Below, piece after piece: positions 1-9,464 of a stretch of 48,195 nt of DNA (positions are counted from its first letter, which is position 1; every line of letters begins with the position of its first letter). The DNA is taken from positions 1 through 48,195 of the forward strand of contig CALWXF010000016.1 of the NCBI GenBank assembly GCA_944385445.1, in the 5' to 3' direction. The notes beneath the pieces are model-generated. The model had not been told where the DNA came from. It ran no database searches and saw nothing but the letters and a program-made list of their open reading frames with translations. A program made the position numbers and the translations under genes. This DNA is from an uncultured Oscillospiraceae bacterium. Its GTDB lineage: Bacteria > Bacillota > Clostridia > Oscillospirales > Oscillospiraceae.

Positions 1-11
1 GAAAATGCCGA

Positions 12-52
12 CCGCCATCTCATTGCCTGTGCACTGAGATGGCGGCCTTTTT
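12..52 (+). terminator. Terminator-like hairpin at the left edge
   Basis: An 11-bp perfect stem (CCGCCATCTCA at 12-22 with TGAGATGGCGG at 35-45) around a 12-nt loop is followed by CC and five T. This is the shape of a rho-independent terminator for a gene lying left of the window. It overlaps the first ATG of the next ORF (39), which makes that start doubtful. Confidence 0.65.
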
Positions 53-611
53 ATACGCCGGGAGATTTGACGGTTACGAAATCAAGACGCTTTATGATAG
101 TTGCAATGAGGAAATCAAAAAATCCAAGAAAAAGGGCATCATAAAGTGGGGCCTTATGCTTGGCTGGATCCCAATTTTTTTGATTTCGCTGATTGTATTA
201 AACTTTGTTGAAGAGCCTAAAGAAATCAACCGTTTAGAGGCCATTGTAGTCGAAGTACAAGAAGCCATAGCAGCTGGTGAATACAAGCTCGCCCTAAATC
301 TCGCAGATTCTATTGATTATCAAAGGTTTGATGTCGAGATGGAGCGAAAATGGGATATTGAACGGGAATATTGGGTAGAAAAGGTACTTGAAGAAGCTAC
401 AGCAAATGGAATAGATTTAGAGTACACACCCACTCCAGATATTGATAGGGCGAATGACGAACCATCTGATAGCGAAGATGGTACTGGTGGATTTGTCGAG
501 GGTTTCAAAGACGGTTTGCAGCCAGGGTTGGATGCGGCACAAGAAAGTATTGATGAATTTAACCGTATCCTGAATGGCGAAGAATCAAGTGATAGCGATA
601 CAAAAGAGTAG
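39..611 (+). CDS. Single-pass membrane protein of a mobile element, 5' end uncertain
   Basis: I do not recognise a named family. Seen: a basic N-terminal stretch rich in Lys (residues 22-34 from the first ATG), one hydrophobic segment at about 36-57, then a mostly helical, charged region and an acidic Ser/Asp/Glu-rich C-terminus. The protein is probably anchored with its C-terminal part on one face of the membrane. The first ATG (39) sits inside the right arm of a terminator-like hairpin and has no ribosome-binding site, while the frame stays open to the window edge. The gene may therefore begin upstream, be 5'-truncated, or start at the ATG at 156 just before the hydrophobic segment. It ends 13 bases before the SPFH gene, so the two are probably co-transcribed. 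Base composition is AT-rich compared with the chromosome beyond 5 kb. Confidence is high that the frame is coding and low for the start. Confidence 0.6.
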   Translation: MAAFLYAGRFDGYEIKTLYDSCNEEIKKSKKKGIIKWGLMLGWIPIFLISLIVLNFVEEPKEINRLEAIVVEVQEAIAAGEYKLALNLADSIDYQRFDVEMERKWDIEREYWVEKVLEEATANGIDLEYTPTPDIDRANDEPSDSEDGTGGFVEGFKDGLQPGLDAAQESIDEFNRILNGEESSDSDTKE

Positions 612-624
612 GAGGGCTTCTGAT

Positions 625-1950
625 ATGGGATTATTCGACAGAAATAATCGCAAAGGCGGTTTCATGGATGAAATCCGCTGTGATGAACCGTCATATCTTA
701 TCTGGAAATGGCATCCGTCCGGTGTTCGGCAGGGCGAAACTGTCAGAGAAAATTCTATTCGCTGGGGGTCTTCCTTGCGGGTTAAAGACGGTGAGGTTGC
801 AGTCTTTGTTTACAAACAGAAAAATGGTACGATGCAGGATTTCATTGTCGGCCCTTTCGATCAAACAATTAAAACAGCTAACTTCCCTGTTTTATCAAGT
901 ATCATCGGTCTGGCCTATGATGGAGGCACACCATTTCAGGCCGAGGTCTACTTTATCAATCTCGCCCGTGTTGTTCAGGTGAAGTTCGGCGTTCCGTTTT
1001 TCGATATCTATGACCCACGGCTCGCAGACTTTGGAGTGCCTGTTTCGGTCAGAGGTACTGTTAGTTTCTGTATTGCCGATTATAGAGAATTTATCAAGCT
1101 GCACAGGTTGACCAATTTTAGCCTTGGTGACTTTCAGCGGCAAATTCGAGATGCGGTCAGCCGGTATGTGAAAGATGCGGTCGCCAATGCTCCCGCTGCC
1201 AACAATATTCCGGTCATTCAGATTGAAACAAAAACCGCACAAATCAACGATGCTGTGGAGTACGACATCGGCGAACGCCTGAAAGAATCTTTCGGTGTTT
1301 TGGTATCCGGGGTGGATATTGCCGCCATTGAGATCGACAAAACCAGCGAAGGTTACCGCCATCTGATGGCTGTTACCAGGGATATTGCTGCAACGAGGGT
1401 TGAGGCTGAAACGCAGGATTATGTAGAGCGTCTCCGTATCCAGCGTGAAGAAGGCCAGTATGCTATGCACAAGCAGACACAAACTGCCAACATTGGTGCT
1501 TTCCAAGTTGAAAAACAGGCAGAGGTTGGCGTTGCTGGCGCACAGGCTCTCGGTCAGATGGGGGTGAACGGAGCTGGTGATGTAAGTTTAGGCGGCAGTG
1601 GAGAAGGCTTCAATATGGCCGCTATGATGGCGAGCATGGCTGTCGGTGGCGCTGTCGGTCAGAACATTGCCGGTGCTATGAATAATATGATGGGTGGTAT
1701 CAATCAGCAGACAACGCCCGGCGCTGTACCTCCTCCTATTCCCGCTGTGGCATATCATGTGGCAGTCAACGGACAAGCCACAGGACCGTTTGATATTTCT
1801 GTGTTGACACAGATGGCAGCCGCAGGACAACTTACCGCTGATAGTTTGGTTTGGAAAAATGGAATGGCACAATGGGCAAAGGCGGGAATGGTTGACGAAC
1901 TGAAAAATCTATTTGCAGACACTATGCCGCCTATCCCTCCAATTGAGTGA
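625..1950 (+). CDS. SPFH-domain protein with C-terminal GYF_2 domain (YdjI-like)
   Basis: The 441-residue protein begins MGLFDRNNRKGG, and the start is set by AGGAGGG (610-616) eight bases before the ATG. Residues about 25-265 resemble the SPFH/virion-core-like family (YdjI type), which forms membrane-associated oligomers; the conserved stretches lie around FGVPFFDIYD and VSVRGTVSF. A Gln/Glu-rich helix at about 265-300 is followed by a flexible Gly/Ala/Met-rich linker (about 300-380). The C-terminal 60 residues, starting near AYHVAVNGQ, look like a GYF_2 domain with the GPF and W-K-G-M-A-Q-W pattern, a small protein-binding module. YdjI-type proteins in Firmicutes are tied to envelope stress responses. 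Here the gene is cargo of a mobile element between a membrane protein and an unknown protein, which suggests a membrane-linked module; that role is inference. Confidence 0.8.
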   Translation: MGLFDRNNRKGGFMDEIRCDEPSYLIWKWHPSGVRQGETVRENSIRWGSSLRVKDGEVAVFVYKQKNGTMQDFIVGPFDQTIKTANFPVLSSIIGLAYDGGTPFQAEVYFINLARVVQVKFGVPFFDIYDPRLADFGVPVSVRGTVSFCIADYREFIKLHRLTNFSLGDFQRQIRDAVSRYVKDAVANAPAANNIPVIQIETKTAQINDAVEYDIGERLKESFGVLVSGVDIAAIEIDKTSEGYRHLMAVTRDIAATRVEAETQDYVERLRIQREEGQYAMHKQTQTANIGAFQVEKQAEVGVAGAQALGQMGVNGAGDVSLGGSGEGFNMAAMMASMAVGGAVGQNIAGAMNNMMGGINQQTTPGAVPPPIPAVAYHVAVNGQATGPFDISVLTQMAAAGQLTADSLVWKNGMAQWAKAGMVDELKNLFADTMPPIPPIE

Positions 1951-1959
1951 GGTTTGATT

Positions 1960-2520
1960 ATGGCTATTGATGGACTTTACATATCAGGATATTTCTCTGA
2001 TAATGATAATTCTATGTTATCCGCCTACGCTGATGAACTCAAAGAAAAAGGATTTCGTTTTTATGTAAGAAATCTTTCTGGCGCTATGATGCAATCGGCG
2101 TTTGATTTTGCAGACTTCGAGTTAATTGCCGTTGCATACGAGGTGTTACAACAGTTCATCCTTAATGGTGGATATGATGTGACAAAATACTTTTTCAAAA
2201 AGCTGTGGCTGAATATTACCAAAAGTCGCGAGGATAAAATACCTTTTACAATTTCTATTGAGGGGATACCAACTATAAACGGCGCTGAGACAATAAAATG
2301 CAAAATACAAGGTCAACTGTCGGATGAGCAGAAAGAAAAGGTACTCGATAAAGTTTTTTCTTTGGCACATCAAGTTGAAAATCATCAATATCAGTTGATG
2401 GAAAAGAATCAATATTATAACGCTCTGAATGGGCATCTGTTCAGATATGATTTATCAGATGATACTCTGCATGAAATAGACATTGTAGCAGAAGTAAAAA
2501 AGAACTCACAGAAACAATAA
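1960..2520 (+). CDS. Hypothetical protein, mobile-element cargo
   Basis: I do not recognise this 186-residue protein. I chose the ATG at 1960, preceded by GAGTGAGG at 1945-1952; a TTG six bases earlier is possible. It has no signal peptide or membrane segment. The N-terminal third opens with MAIDGLYISGYFSDND, the middle contains a beta-type stretch near residues 85-115, and a charged helix near 120-145 (LSDEQKEKVLDKVF) follows. It starts ten bases after the SPFH gene stop, so it very likely shares its mRNA and may be a partner of that protein. Codon use is AT-rich like its neighbours. It could be a cytosolic effector or sensor of the SPFH membrane module, but nothing in the sequence proves an activity. 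Confidence 0.7.
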   Translation: MAIDGLYISGYFSDNDNSMLSAYADELKEKGFRFYVRNLSGAMMQSAFDFADFELIAVAYEVLQQFILNGGYDVTKYFFKKLWLNITKSREDKIPFTISIEGIPTINGAETIKCKIQGQLSDEQKEKVLDKVFSLAHQVENHQYQLMEKNQYYNALNGHLFRYDLSDDTLHEIDIVAEVKKNSQKQ

Positions 2521-2866
2521 CACCCGTAGTGCTCAGCCAATTATCCCAAAATTGTTCAAGTGTGTGGGGTTTTCCCCAACAAGAAAGCGCACGAATGGGT
2601 ACCGCCATGCGCTGTTTGCCAGATATGAAAATCGCAGTGTGTACATACACCTGCTGTGCTTGCTATTCTCCGCTTCCCCATAATAGCAAGTGCCATTTTC
2701 AAGTGGAAATTGGCGGCAACCGCCGCCTTGACTGCCAAAAAGCGAAATGGACGAGCGCTGTCAACGGCGGCGTAAGCCGTTCATCTTAACCATTGATGGC
2801 GGCCGGCTGTTTTGCTATCCGCAGGGTTTGAATGGAATCGAATGAAAGAAAAGGAGGCGCAGCCTA
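2521..2866 (+). other. 346-base spacer with structured, doubtful coding content
   Basis: This gap has no convincing gene. Both strands stay open for 60-86 codons: the plus strand from a GTG at 2529 to 2789 gives a Cys-rich product containing MKIAVCTYTCCA, and the minus strand at 2556-2738 is also open. Neither start has a good ribosome-binding site. Short inverted repeats are present (TGGGG/CCCCA near 2563-2580; GGCGGcaaCCGCC near 2712-2724; CGGCGgcgtaaGCCG near 2765-2780). From memory, similar stretches recur in Firmicutes mobile elements, so it may be a structured regulatory or transfer-related segment. The ribosome-binding site of the next gene (AAGGAGG, 2851-2857) lies at its end. Confidence 0.4.
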
Positions 2867-4996
<2,130 letters not shown>

Positions 4997-5053
4997 AACA
5001 AGTTTGGATATTACTGTCTTACCAGCAGGGGGCTTTTAGCGTGTCTTTTTCAT

Positions 5054-5127
5054 TGGAGCGGGTGAGGGGAATCGAACCCCCGTGTTCAGCTTGGGAAGCT
5101 GACATTCTACCATTGAACTACACCCGC
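5054..5127 (-). tRNA. tRNA-Gly (anticodon CCC)
   Basis: The reverse complement folds into a standard cloverleaf. It has a 7-bp acceptor stem (GCGGGTG/CACCCGC), a D-arm, anticodon stem TCAGC/GCTGA with loop TTCCCAA (anticodon CCC, reading GGG), a T-arm with GGTTCGATTCC, discriminator T and an encoded CCA (74 nt with CCA). Its 3' end faces the mobile element, and the sequence between it and the recombinase stop is only 76 bases. Confidence 0.95.
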
Positions 5128-5264
5128 ATATTTCAACTCGGTGAAGCTTATTATAATACACCCCATGGGAAATTGCAAGCATTTTTTCTCTCCCATCTTC
5201 CCCGTTATCCCTCCACTTTTCTACACCTTGCCCAAAACTTTATCTGTATTTTACAATTCCGTCC

Positions 5265-5293
5265 TTTACTTTTCCGGTGCATGTTGCTATAAT
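5265..5293 (+). promoter_or_regulatory. Sigma-A-type promoter
   Basis: TTTACT (-35, 5265-5270), a 17-base spacer and a perfect TATAAT (-10, 5288-5293). It would start transcription near 5300, just before a 25-codon ORF. The stretch 5128-5264 holds no gene that I can support. Confidence 0.7.
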
Positions 5294-5326
5294 GTACAAC
5301 AAAGCAAGAGAAAAGAGGTGAAACTT

Positions 5327-5404
5327 GTGAAAGAATATCCCCGCAAGCCTGATGTGGATGATATGATTTTCGGTGATGATCGCACCGTGCCCAGCCAGCG
5401 CTGA
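5327..5404 (+). CDS. 25-residue small ORF between promoter and terminator
   Basis: A GTG start at 5327 follows AGAGG (5314-5318) at eight bases. The product is 25 residues, begins VKEYPRKPDVDDMIFG and ends TVPSQR; it is hydrophilic with no membrane segment and no run of one amino acid that would mark an attenuator leader. It lies between a good promoter (5265-5293) and a strong hairpin terminator (5439-5477), so a short transcript of about 175 nt would encode little else. It could be a real small protein, a leader controlling the downstream membrane protein, or part of a small RNA. No family recognised. Confidence 0.4.
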   Translation: MKEYPRKPDVDDMIFGDDRTVPSQR

Positions 5405-5438
5405 TCTCCCATCAGCCCGCAATGCTGCATATTTTTGG

Positions 5439-5477
5439 ACTCACCCCAGTAATCAGCAATACTGTGGTGAGTTTTTG
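5439..5477 (+). terminator. Rho-independent terminator or attenuator
   Basis: Arms ACTCACCCCAGTA (5439-5451) and TACTGTGGTGAGT (5460-5472) pair over 13 positions with one mismatch, followed by a T-run. It lies after the small ORF and 34 bases before the next gene, so it may attenuate read-through into that gene. Confidence 0.8.
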
Positions 5478-5510
5478 TCTTTCTCAGAACAACCCCGAAA
5501 GGAGCTTTTC

Positions 5511-6821
5511 ATGACATACTCACTCTCCCAACTGGCCTGGTTCTCTCTCATCTATTCCATTCTGGGCTGGTGCATCAGCGTGGCATTCTGTGCCGTCAAA
5601 AAACATTCCTTTGTCAACCCGGGCTTTCTCAACCTTCCTGTCAGCCCCATTTACGGCATTGGAGCGGTACTCTCCACGGTGTTCCTCTCAGAACTGACCC
5701 ACCACCCCCTGTTCTTTATTCTGGGTTCCTGCGTTCTGTCCGGCATTCTGGTCATTACCACCGGTGTCGCTCTGGAGCGCATCCTCCACCGCAGATGGTG
5801 GGACTTCTCCGACCACAAATTCCACTTCCACGGGTACATCTCCCTGCCCCTACTGCTGGTGCTGGGTGTGGGCGCATGGCTGTGTGTGAGTTTTCTCAAC
5901 CCCCTTCTAGCTTTGGTGTTGGGTGACCTCCCTCCCCTGCTGTCCCGCATCTTAGTTCTGGTGGGGTTGGGCCTGATCGCCCTGGACCTGGCCCTCTCTC
6001 TGGGCATCACGGTGCAGATGGGGGTGCGTATCCGCCGTCTGGAACAGCTGTCCCGAGACTTCCAGGAGCTCACCTCCCTCTTCGGCCACGCCATCACCCG
6101 GCGAGTCCAGACCCGTATGCTCCACGCCTTCCCCAATCTGGAGCAGGCCGCCCCCTCCCAAAAGCCCAAGCCCACCGTGTTCGCCCAAGGCTGTTCTCCC
6201 ACCAAGCTGATTTGGATTTTCTTCATTGCCGCCCTGCTGGGCGATATCATCGAGACGCTGTTCTGCCGGGCCACCATGGGCATCTGGATGAGCCGCAGCA
6301 GTCTCATCTACGGCCCCTTTAGTATTGTGTGGGGTCTGGGCGCTGTGATGTTCACCGCCCTGCTCTATCGGTACAAAGACAAGAGCGAGGGCTACCTCTT
6401 CTTGGCCGGCACCATTGTGGGCGGTGCGTATGAATATGTGTGCAGCGTGTTCACCGAGCTGGTCTTCGGCACCGTGTTTTGGGATTACAGCCACATCCCC
6501 TTCAATCTGGCCGGACGCATCAATCTGCTCTACTGCTTCTTCTGGGGCATTGCCGCCGCCGTGTGGATGAAGGTCCTCTATCCCCGCCTGTCCCGACTCA
6601 TTGAGCGCATCCCTATGAAGGCGGGCAAAGTGCTCACCTTGGTGATTGTGGTGTTTATGGTCTTCAATATGGCCATCTCCGCCCTGGCTCTGGGACGGTA
6701 TCAGCAACGCCAAGCGGCTCCTGACGCCCCCACCAACGGCTTCACCGAATTCTTGGACCACTATTATCCCGATGAACGGATTCAGCAGGTCTATCCCAAC
6801 ATGAAACAGGTCACGGACTGA
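5511..6821 (+). CDS. Membrane protein with two CmpB-like (PF06541) domains
   Basis: The 436-residue integral membrane protein starts at an ATG after AAAGGAG. It belongs to the family annotated as putative ABC-transporter permease (CmpB-like, DUF1113). Two copies of the domain are visible: residues about 5-150, with YSILGWCISV and NPGFLNLPVSPIYGIG, and about 255-400, with ALLGDIIETL and SSLIYGPFSIVWGLG. A cytoplasmic linker with a helical, charged stretch near 170-250 joins them. The family has no proven transport activity and no ATPase is encoded nearby, so permease is only a family label. A single-domain relative is encoded at 10610-11419. The gene appears monocistronic and ends at a strong terminator. 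Confidence 0.8.
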   Translation: MTYSLSQLAWFSLIYSILGWCISVAFCAVKKHSFVNPGFLNLPVSPIYGIGAVLSTVFLSELTHHPLFFILGSCVLSGILVITTGVALERILHRRWWDFSDHKFHFHGYISLPLLLVLGVGAWLCVSFLNPLLALVLGDLPPLLSRILVLVGLGLIALDLALSLGITVQMGVRIRRLEQLSRDFQELTSLFGHAITRRVQTRMLHAFPNLEQAAPSQKPKPTVFAQGCSPTKLIWIFFIAALLGDIIETLFCRATMGIWMSRSSLIYGPFSIVWGLGAVMFTALLYRYKDKSEGYLFLAGTIVGGAYEYVCSVFTELVFGTVFWDYSHIPFNLAGRINLLYCFFWGIAAAVWMKVLYPRLSRLIERIPMKAGKVLTLVIVVFMVFNMAISALALGRYQQRQAAPDAPTNGFTEFLDHYYPDERIQQVYPNMKQVTD

Positions 6822-6829
6822 CCGAGAAA

Positions 6830-6863
6830 AACGTCCGATGCAGACCCCTGCATCGGACGTTTC
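6830..6863 (+). terminator. Rho-independent terminator
   Basis: A perfect 12-bp stem (CGTCCGATGCAG with CTGCATCGGACG) with a 4-nt loop and a short T-tract lies nine bases after the stop of the CmpB-like gene. Confidence 0.85.
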
Positions 6864-6882
6864 ATATATCTTCGAACGAAAG

Positions 6883-6915
6883 AAAAAGGCAAGTTCCTTT
6901 CGGAACTTGCCTTTT
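6883..6915 (-). terminator. Terminator of tRNA-Arg
   Basis: GGCAAGTTCC (6888-6897) pairs perfectly with GGAACTTGCC (6902-6911). Read on the minus strand it directly follows the tRNA-Arg CCA end and is followed by a run of T, so it ends that transcript. Confidence 0.85.
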
Positions 6916-6991
6916 GGTACGGCTGGAGGGATTCGAACCCCCGACCTTTTGGTTCGTAGCCAAACACTCTATCCAGCTGAGCTACAGCCGC
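6915..6991 (-). tRNA. tRNA-Arg (anticodon ACG)
   Basis: The reverse complement gives a cloverleaf of 77 nt including an encoded CCA. The acceptor arm is GCGGCTG with CAGCCGT (a G-U first pair), the D-arm contains TAGCTCAGCTGGATAGA, the anticodon stem TTTGG/CCAAA encloses loop CTACGAA (anticodon ACG, normally read as ICG after deamination), and the T-arm has GGTTCGAATCC. Confidence 0.95.
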
Positions 6992-7092
6992 TTGTCGCTG
7001 TCGTTTCCTGGCGACTCGTATATACTAGCACAGCTGAAATGAAATTGCAAGTGTTTTTTTCGCTTTTTTGAAAAAATTTTTGAGAGGTCTAT

Positions 7093-7725
7093 TTAGTCCT
7101 CAGAAATCATATAACTCAGCGTTAGCAGACTGTCTGCAAAGTGCACGTTCTCCACTTTCACGTCGGGCATCTCCTGCTCCGGCAACTCCACGTTGGTGAA
7201 GTTCCAGATTCCGTCCACCCCCAGCTTGCTCAGGCGGCGAGCGGTGGCCACAGCCACAGACCCAGGCACCGTCAGAACCGCCACGCTCACCCGGTGCTCC
7301 CGCACGAAGGTGTCCAGACCATCCACATGGTAGACGGGGACACCGCCCAGCTTGGTGTCCACCAGGTCCGGGTTGACATCAAAGGCGGCCACTAACCGGA
7401 AGCCGTTGGCACGGAAGGGGAAATTCTCAATGAGAGCACGTCCCAGGTTACCGGCTCCCAGGATGAGCACGGTATGGCCCCGGTTCATCCCCAGGATTTC
7501 CGCCACCTCGCCCCGCAGCCGCTCCACGTTGTAGCCATACCCCTGCTGACCGAACCCCCCGAAACAGGACAGATCCTGGCGAATTTGGGAGGCCGTCAGG
7601 CCCATGGACTGAGCTAAGGCCCCGGAAGAGATTCGAATGGTACCGGCACGATATAAATCATCCAAATGGCGATAATAGCGGGGCAAACGCCGGATCACCG
7701 CCGAAGAAATCTTATCTTTTTTCAT
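7093..7725 (-). CDS. rex: Redox-sensing transcriptional repressor Rex
   Basis: The 210-residue protein senses the NADH/NAD+ ratio and represses fermentation and anaerobic respiration genes when NADH is low. The N-terminal winged helix is visible (residues about 5-75: VIRRLPRYYRHLDDLYRAG, then GLTASQIRQDLSCFGGFG). A Rossmann fold with ILGAGNLGRAL at about 88-98 and AAFDVNPD follows. Length and order match the family. It is a single gene on the minus strand with its own promoter (7793-7821) and divergent from the peptidoglycan-binding genes. I saw no clear match to the Rex operator in the intergenic region. Confidence 0.96.
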   Translation of the reverse strand: MKKDKISSAVIRRLPRYYRHLDDLYRAGTIRISSGALAQSMGLTASQIRQDLSCFGGFGQQGYGYNVERLRGEVAEILGMNRGHTVLILGAGNLGRALIENFPFRANGFRLVAAFDVNPDLVDTKLGGVPVYHVDGLDTFVREHRVSVAVLTVPGSVAVATARRLSKLGVDGIWNFTNVELPEQEMPDVKVENVHFADSLLTLSYMISED

Positions 7726-7792
7726 ATGTCACCCTCACATTCCGTCAGAGTTTTCGGCATTTCATCTTTCTTTTGACCATCATACGCAATTC

Positions 7793-7821
7793 ATTTTATC
7801 TCATTGTCATAAGTTTGTCAA
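7793..7821 (-). promoter_or_regulatory. Promoter of rex
   Basis: On the minus strand TTGACA (7821-7816), a 17-base spacer and TAAAAT (7798-7793) precede rex by about 70 bases. The -35 box is a perfect consensus match. Confidence 0.75.
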
Positions 7822-7867
7822 TTTCCATATGCAAGTTCTTGCAACATTTCTCAAGGAGGTCATCCCA

Positions 7868-8257
7868 TTGGCACAAAACGGTTCTCTCATCGTCCACGTC
7901 TATGCATCCCGGGCCCAGCTTCCCATACAAGGGGCCACGGTACTGGTCTCCCAGCCGGATGGACAGGGCAGGCATCAGCTTTTATCCGTGCTCATCACAG
8001 ACGAGAGCGGCGTGGCCGGCCCCATCTCCCTGCCCGCTCCCGACGCCGCCTTCAGCCAGAGTCCCGGCTCTCCCCTGCCCTTCTCCTCTTACTCTCTGGT
8101 GGTGGAACACCCGGGCTATCAGGTAGCCGTATTTGAAAATCTACAGATCTTCTCTGGGGTAGAGACCACCCAGAGTGTGCCCCTCATCCCCCTGGCCATC
8201 CCCGAGTCCTCCACCCCTCGGCCTCAGTTCACCAACGTCACACCACAACCGCTGTAA
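7868..8257 (+). CDS. Small beta-fold protein of the peptidoglycan-binding gene set
   Basis: The start is a TTG at 7868, seven bases after the perfect AAGGAGGT (7853-7860), giving 129 residues. The N-terminal about 100 residues look like a beta-sandwich of the prealbumin/carboxypeptidase-regulatory type: GSLIVHVYASRAQLPIQGATV, then SLVVEHPGYQVAVFENLQIF. The C-terminus is Pro/Thr/Ser-rich. There is no signal peptide. It is followed after ten bases by a SpoIID-like peptidoglycan-binding protein and a further peptidoglycan-binding protein, so the three are likely one operon. Similar small proteins beside SpoIID-like genes occur in Clostridia; the role is unknown and may concern spore envelope or cell-wall assembly. 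Confidence 0.7.
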   Translation: MAQNGSLIVHVYASRAQLPIQGATVLVSQPDGQGRHQLLSVLITDESGVAGPISLPAPDAAFSQSPGSPLPFSSYSLVVEHPGYQVAVFENLQIFSGVETTQSVPLIPLAIPESSTPRPQFTNVTPQPL

Positions 8258-8267
8258 GGAGGCTTCT

Positions 8268-9449
8268 ATGTCTGTATCCGTCATTCCCTACATTCCCCAG
8301 TACATCACCGTCCACCTGGGTCAACCCAGCCAGGCGGCGGAGAACGTCACAGTGACCTTCCCCGACTACATCAAAAATGTGGCCTCCAGTGAGGTGTACC
8401 CCACCTGGTCGGAAGAGGCACTGAAGGCCAACATTCTGGCCCAGATTTCCTTTGCCCTCAACCGGGTGTACACCGAGTTCTACCCCAGCCGGGGCTATGA
8501 CTTCGACATCACCAGCGAGACCCAAAACGACCAGAAATTTATCAAAGGCCGGAGCACCTTTGAAAATATTGACCGACTGGTGGATGACATGTTCACCACC
8601 TACATCCGCCGGGTGGGCTTTGTGGAGCCCCTGGCGGCCAAGTTCTGCAACGGCACCACCTCCACCTGTGACGGCCTGTCTCAGTGGGGCAGCGAGGCCA
8701 TGGCCCAGGAGGGGGCGGACTACATGTCCATTCTGCGAAACTACTATGGGGATGATATCGAACTGGTCAATGATGCCCCCATCCGGGATGTGCCCAACTC
8801 CTACCCCGGCTATCCCCTGCGCCAAGGCTCCTCCGGGGAGGACGTGGTGGTGCTTCAGGCCATGCTCAACCGCATTGGACAGAATTACCCCGCCATCCCC
8901 CGCCTGGCTCAGGTGGACGGCATCTTTGGGCCACGCACGGAGGAAGCGGTGCGGGTGTTCCAGTCCGTCTTTGGTCTGGCCGTGGACGGCATTGTGGGAC
9001 GGGGCACCTGGTATAAGCTGGTGTTCCTCTATGTGGCTGTCACCAAGCTCTCCGAACTGGTCAGCGAGGGCCAGAGCTTCACCCAGGTCCAGGGCCCCTC
9101 GGGCATCCAGGTACTGCGCCAGGGCGACCGAGGCCCCGCCGTCTCCGCCCTCCAGTATTTTCTCTCCCTCATCGGGCAATACTCCTTCAATCTGCCCACT
9201 CTGGCCATTGACGGTATTTTCGGCCCCAAGACCAAACAGGCAGTGCAGGATTTCCAGAAAGCCTACAATCTGCCTACCACAGGCGTGGTGGATAACGCCA
9301 CATGGTTGAAGCTCTACGACGAATATGTGGGCATCGCCACCACCTCTCTGGCCAACGCCAACCTGCCCATCTCCCCCTCGGAGATTGAAAATCAATTCCA
9401 AGCCGGGCAATTCCCCGGCTATCCGCTCTCCTACGGAAGCAATGATTAA
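8268..9449 (+). CDS. SpoIID-like domain with two peptidoglycan-binding domains
   Basis: The 393-residue protein starts at ATG 8268 after AAGGAGG. Residues about 15-165 match the SpoIID/LytB pattern: an early EALKANILAQISFALNR segment, then CNGTTSTCDGLSQWGSEAMA and ILRNYYGDDIELV. SpoIID proteins are lytic transglycosylases or amidase enhancers in sporulation; whether the catalytic Glu is kept cannot be decided by eye. Two PG_binding_1 domains follow (about 180-265 and 285-370), each with the typical FGPRTEEAVRVFQ or FGPKTKQAVQDFQ helix. There is no signal peptide or membrane anchor, which is unusual for a wall enzyme and would fit action inside the mother cell or non-classical export. Middle gene of a three-gene set. 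Confidence 0.82.
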   Translation: MSVSVIPYIPQYITVHLGQPSQAAENVTVTFPDYIKNVASSEVYPTWSEEALKANILAQISFALNRVYTEFYPSRGYDFDITSETQNDQKFIKGRSTFENIDRLVDDMFTTYIRRVGFVEPLAAKFCNGTTSTCDGLSQWGSEAMAQEGADYMSILRNYYGDDIELVNDAPIRDVPNSYPGYPLRQGSSGEDVVVLQAMLNRIGQNYPAIPRLAQVDGIFGPRTEEAVRVFQSVFGLAVDGIVGRGTWYKLVFLYVAVTKLSELVSEGQSFTQVQGPSGIQVLRQGDRGPAVSALQYFLSLIGQYSFNLPTLAIDGIFGPKTKQAVQDFQKAYNLPTTGVVDNATWLKLYDEYVGIATTSLANANLPISPSEIENQFQAGQFPGYPLSYGSND

Positions 9450-9464
9450 GGAGGTATCTCAACC

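Noticed and set aside
2529-2789. 86-codon plus-strand frame with a Cys-rich product
   Set aside because: No good ribosome-binding site, the opposite strand is also open, and inverted repeats dominate the stretch; kept only as part of the spacer description.
7800-7825. Rex operator between rex and the peptidoglycan-binding genes
   Set aside because: The TTGTCA direct repeats do not match the inverted Rex consensus; they belong to the rex promoter on the minus strand.
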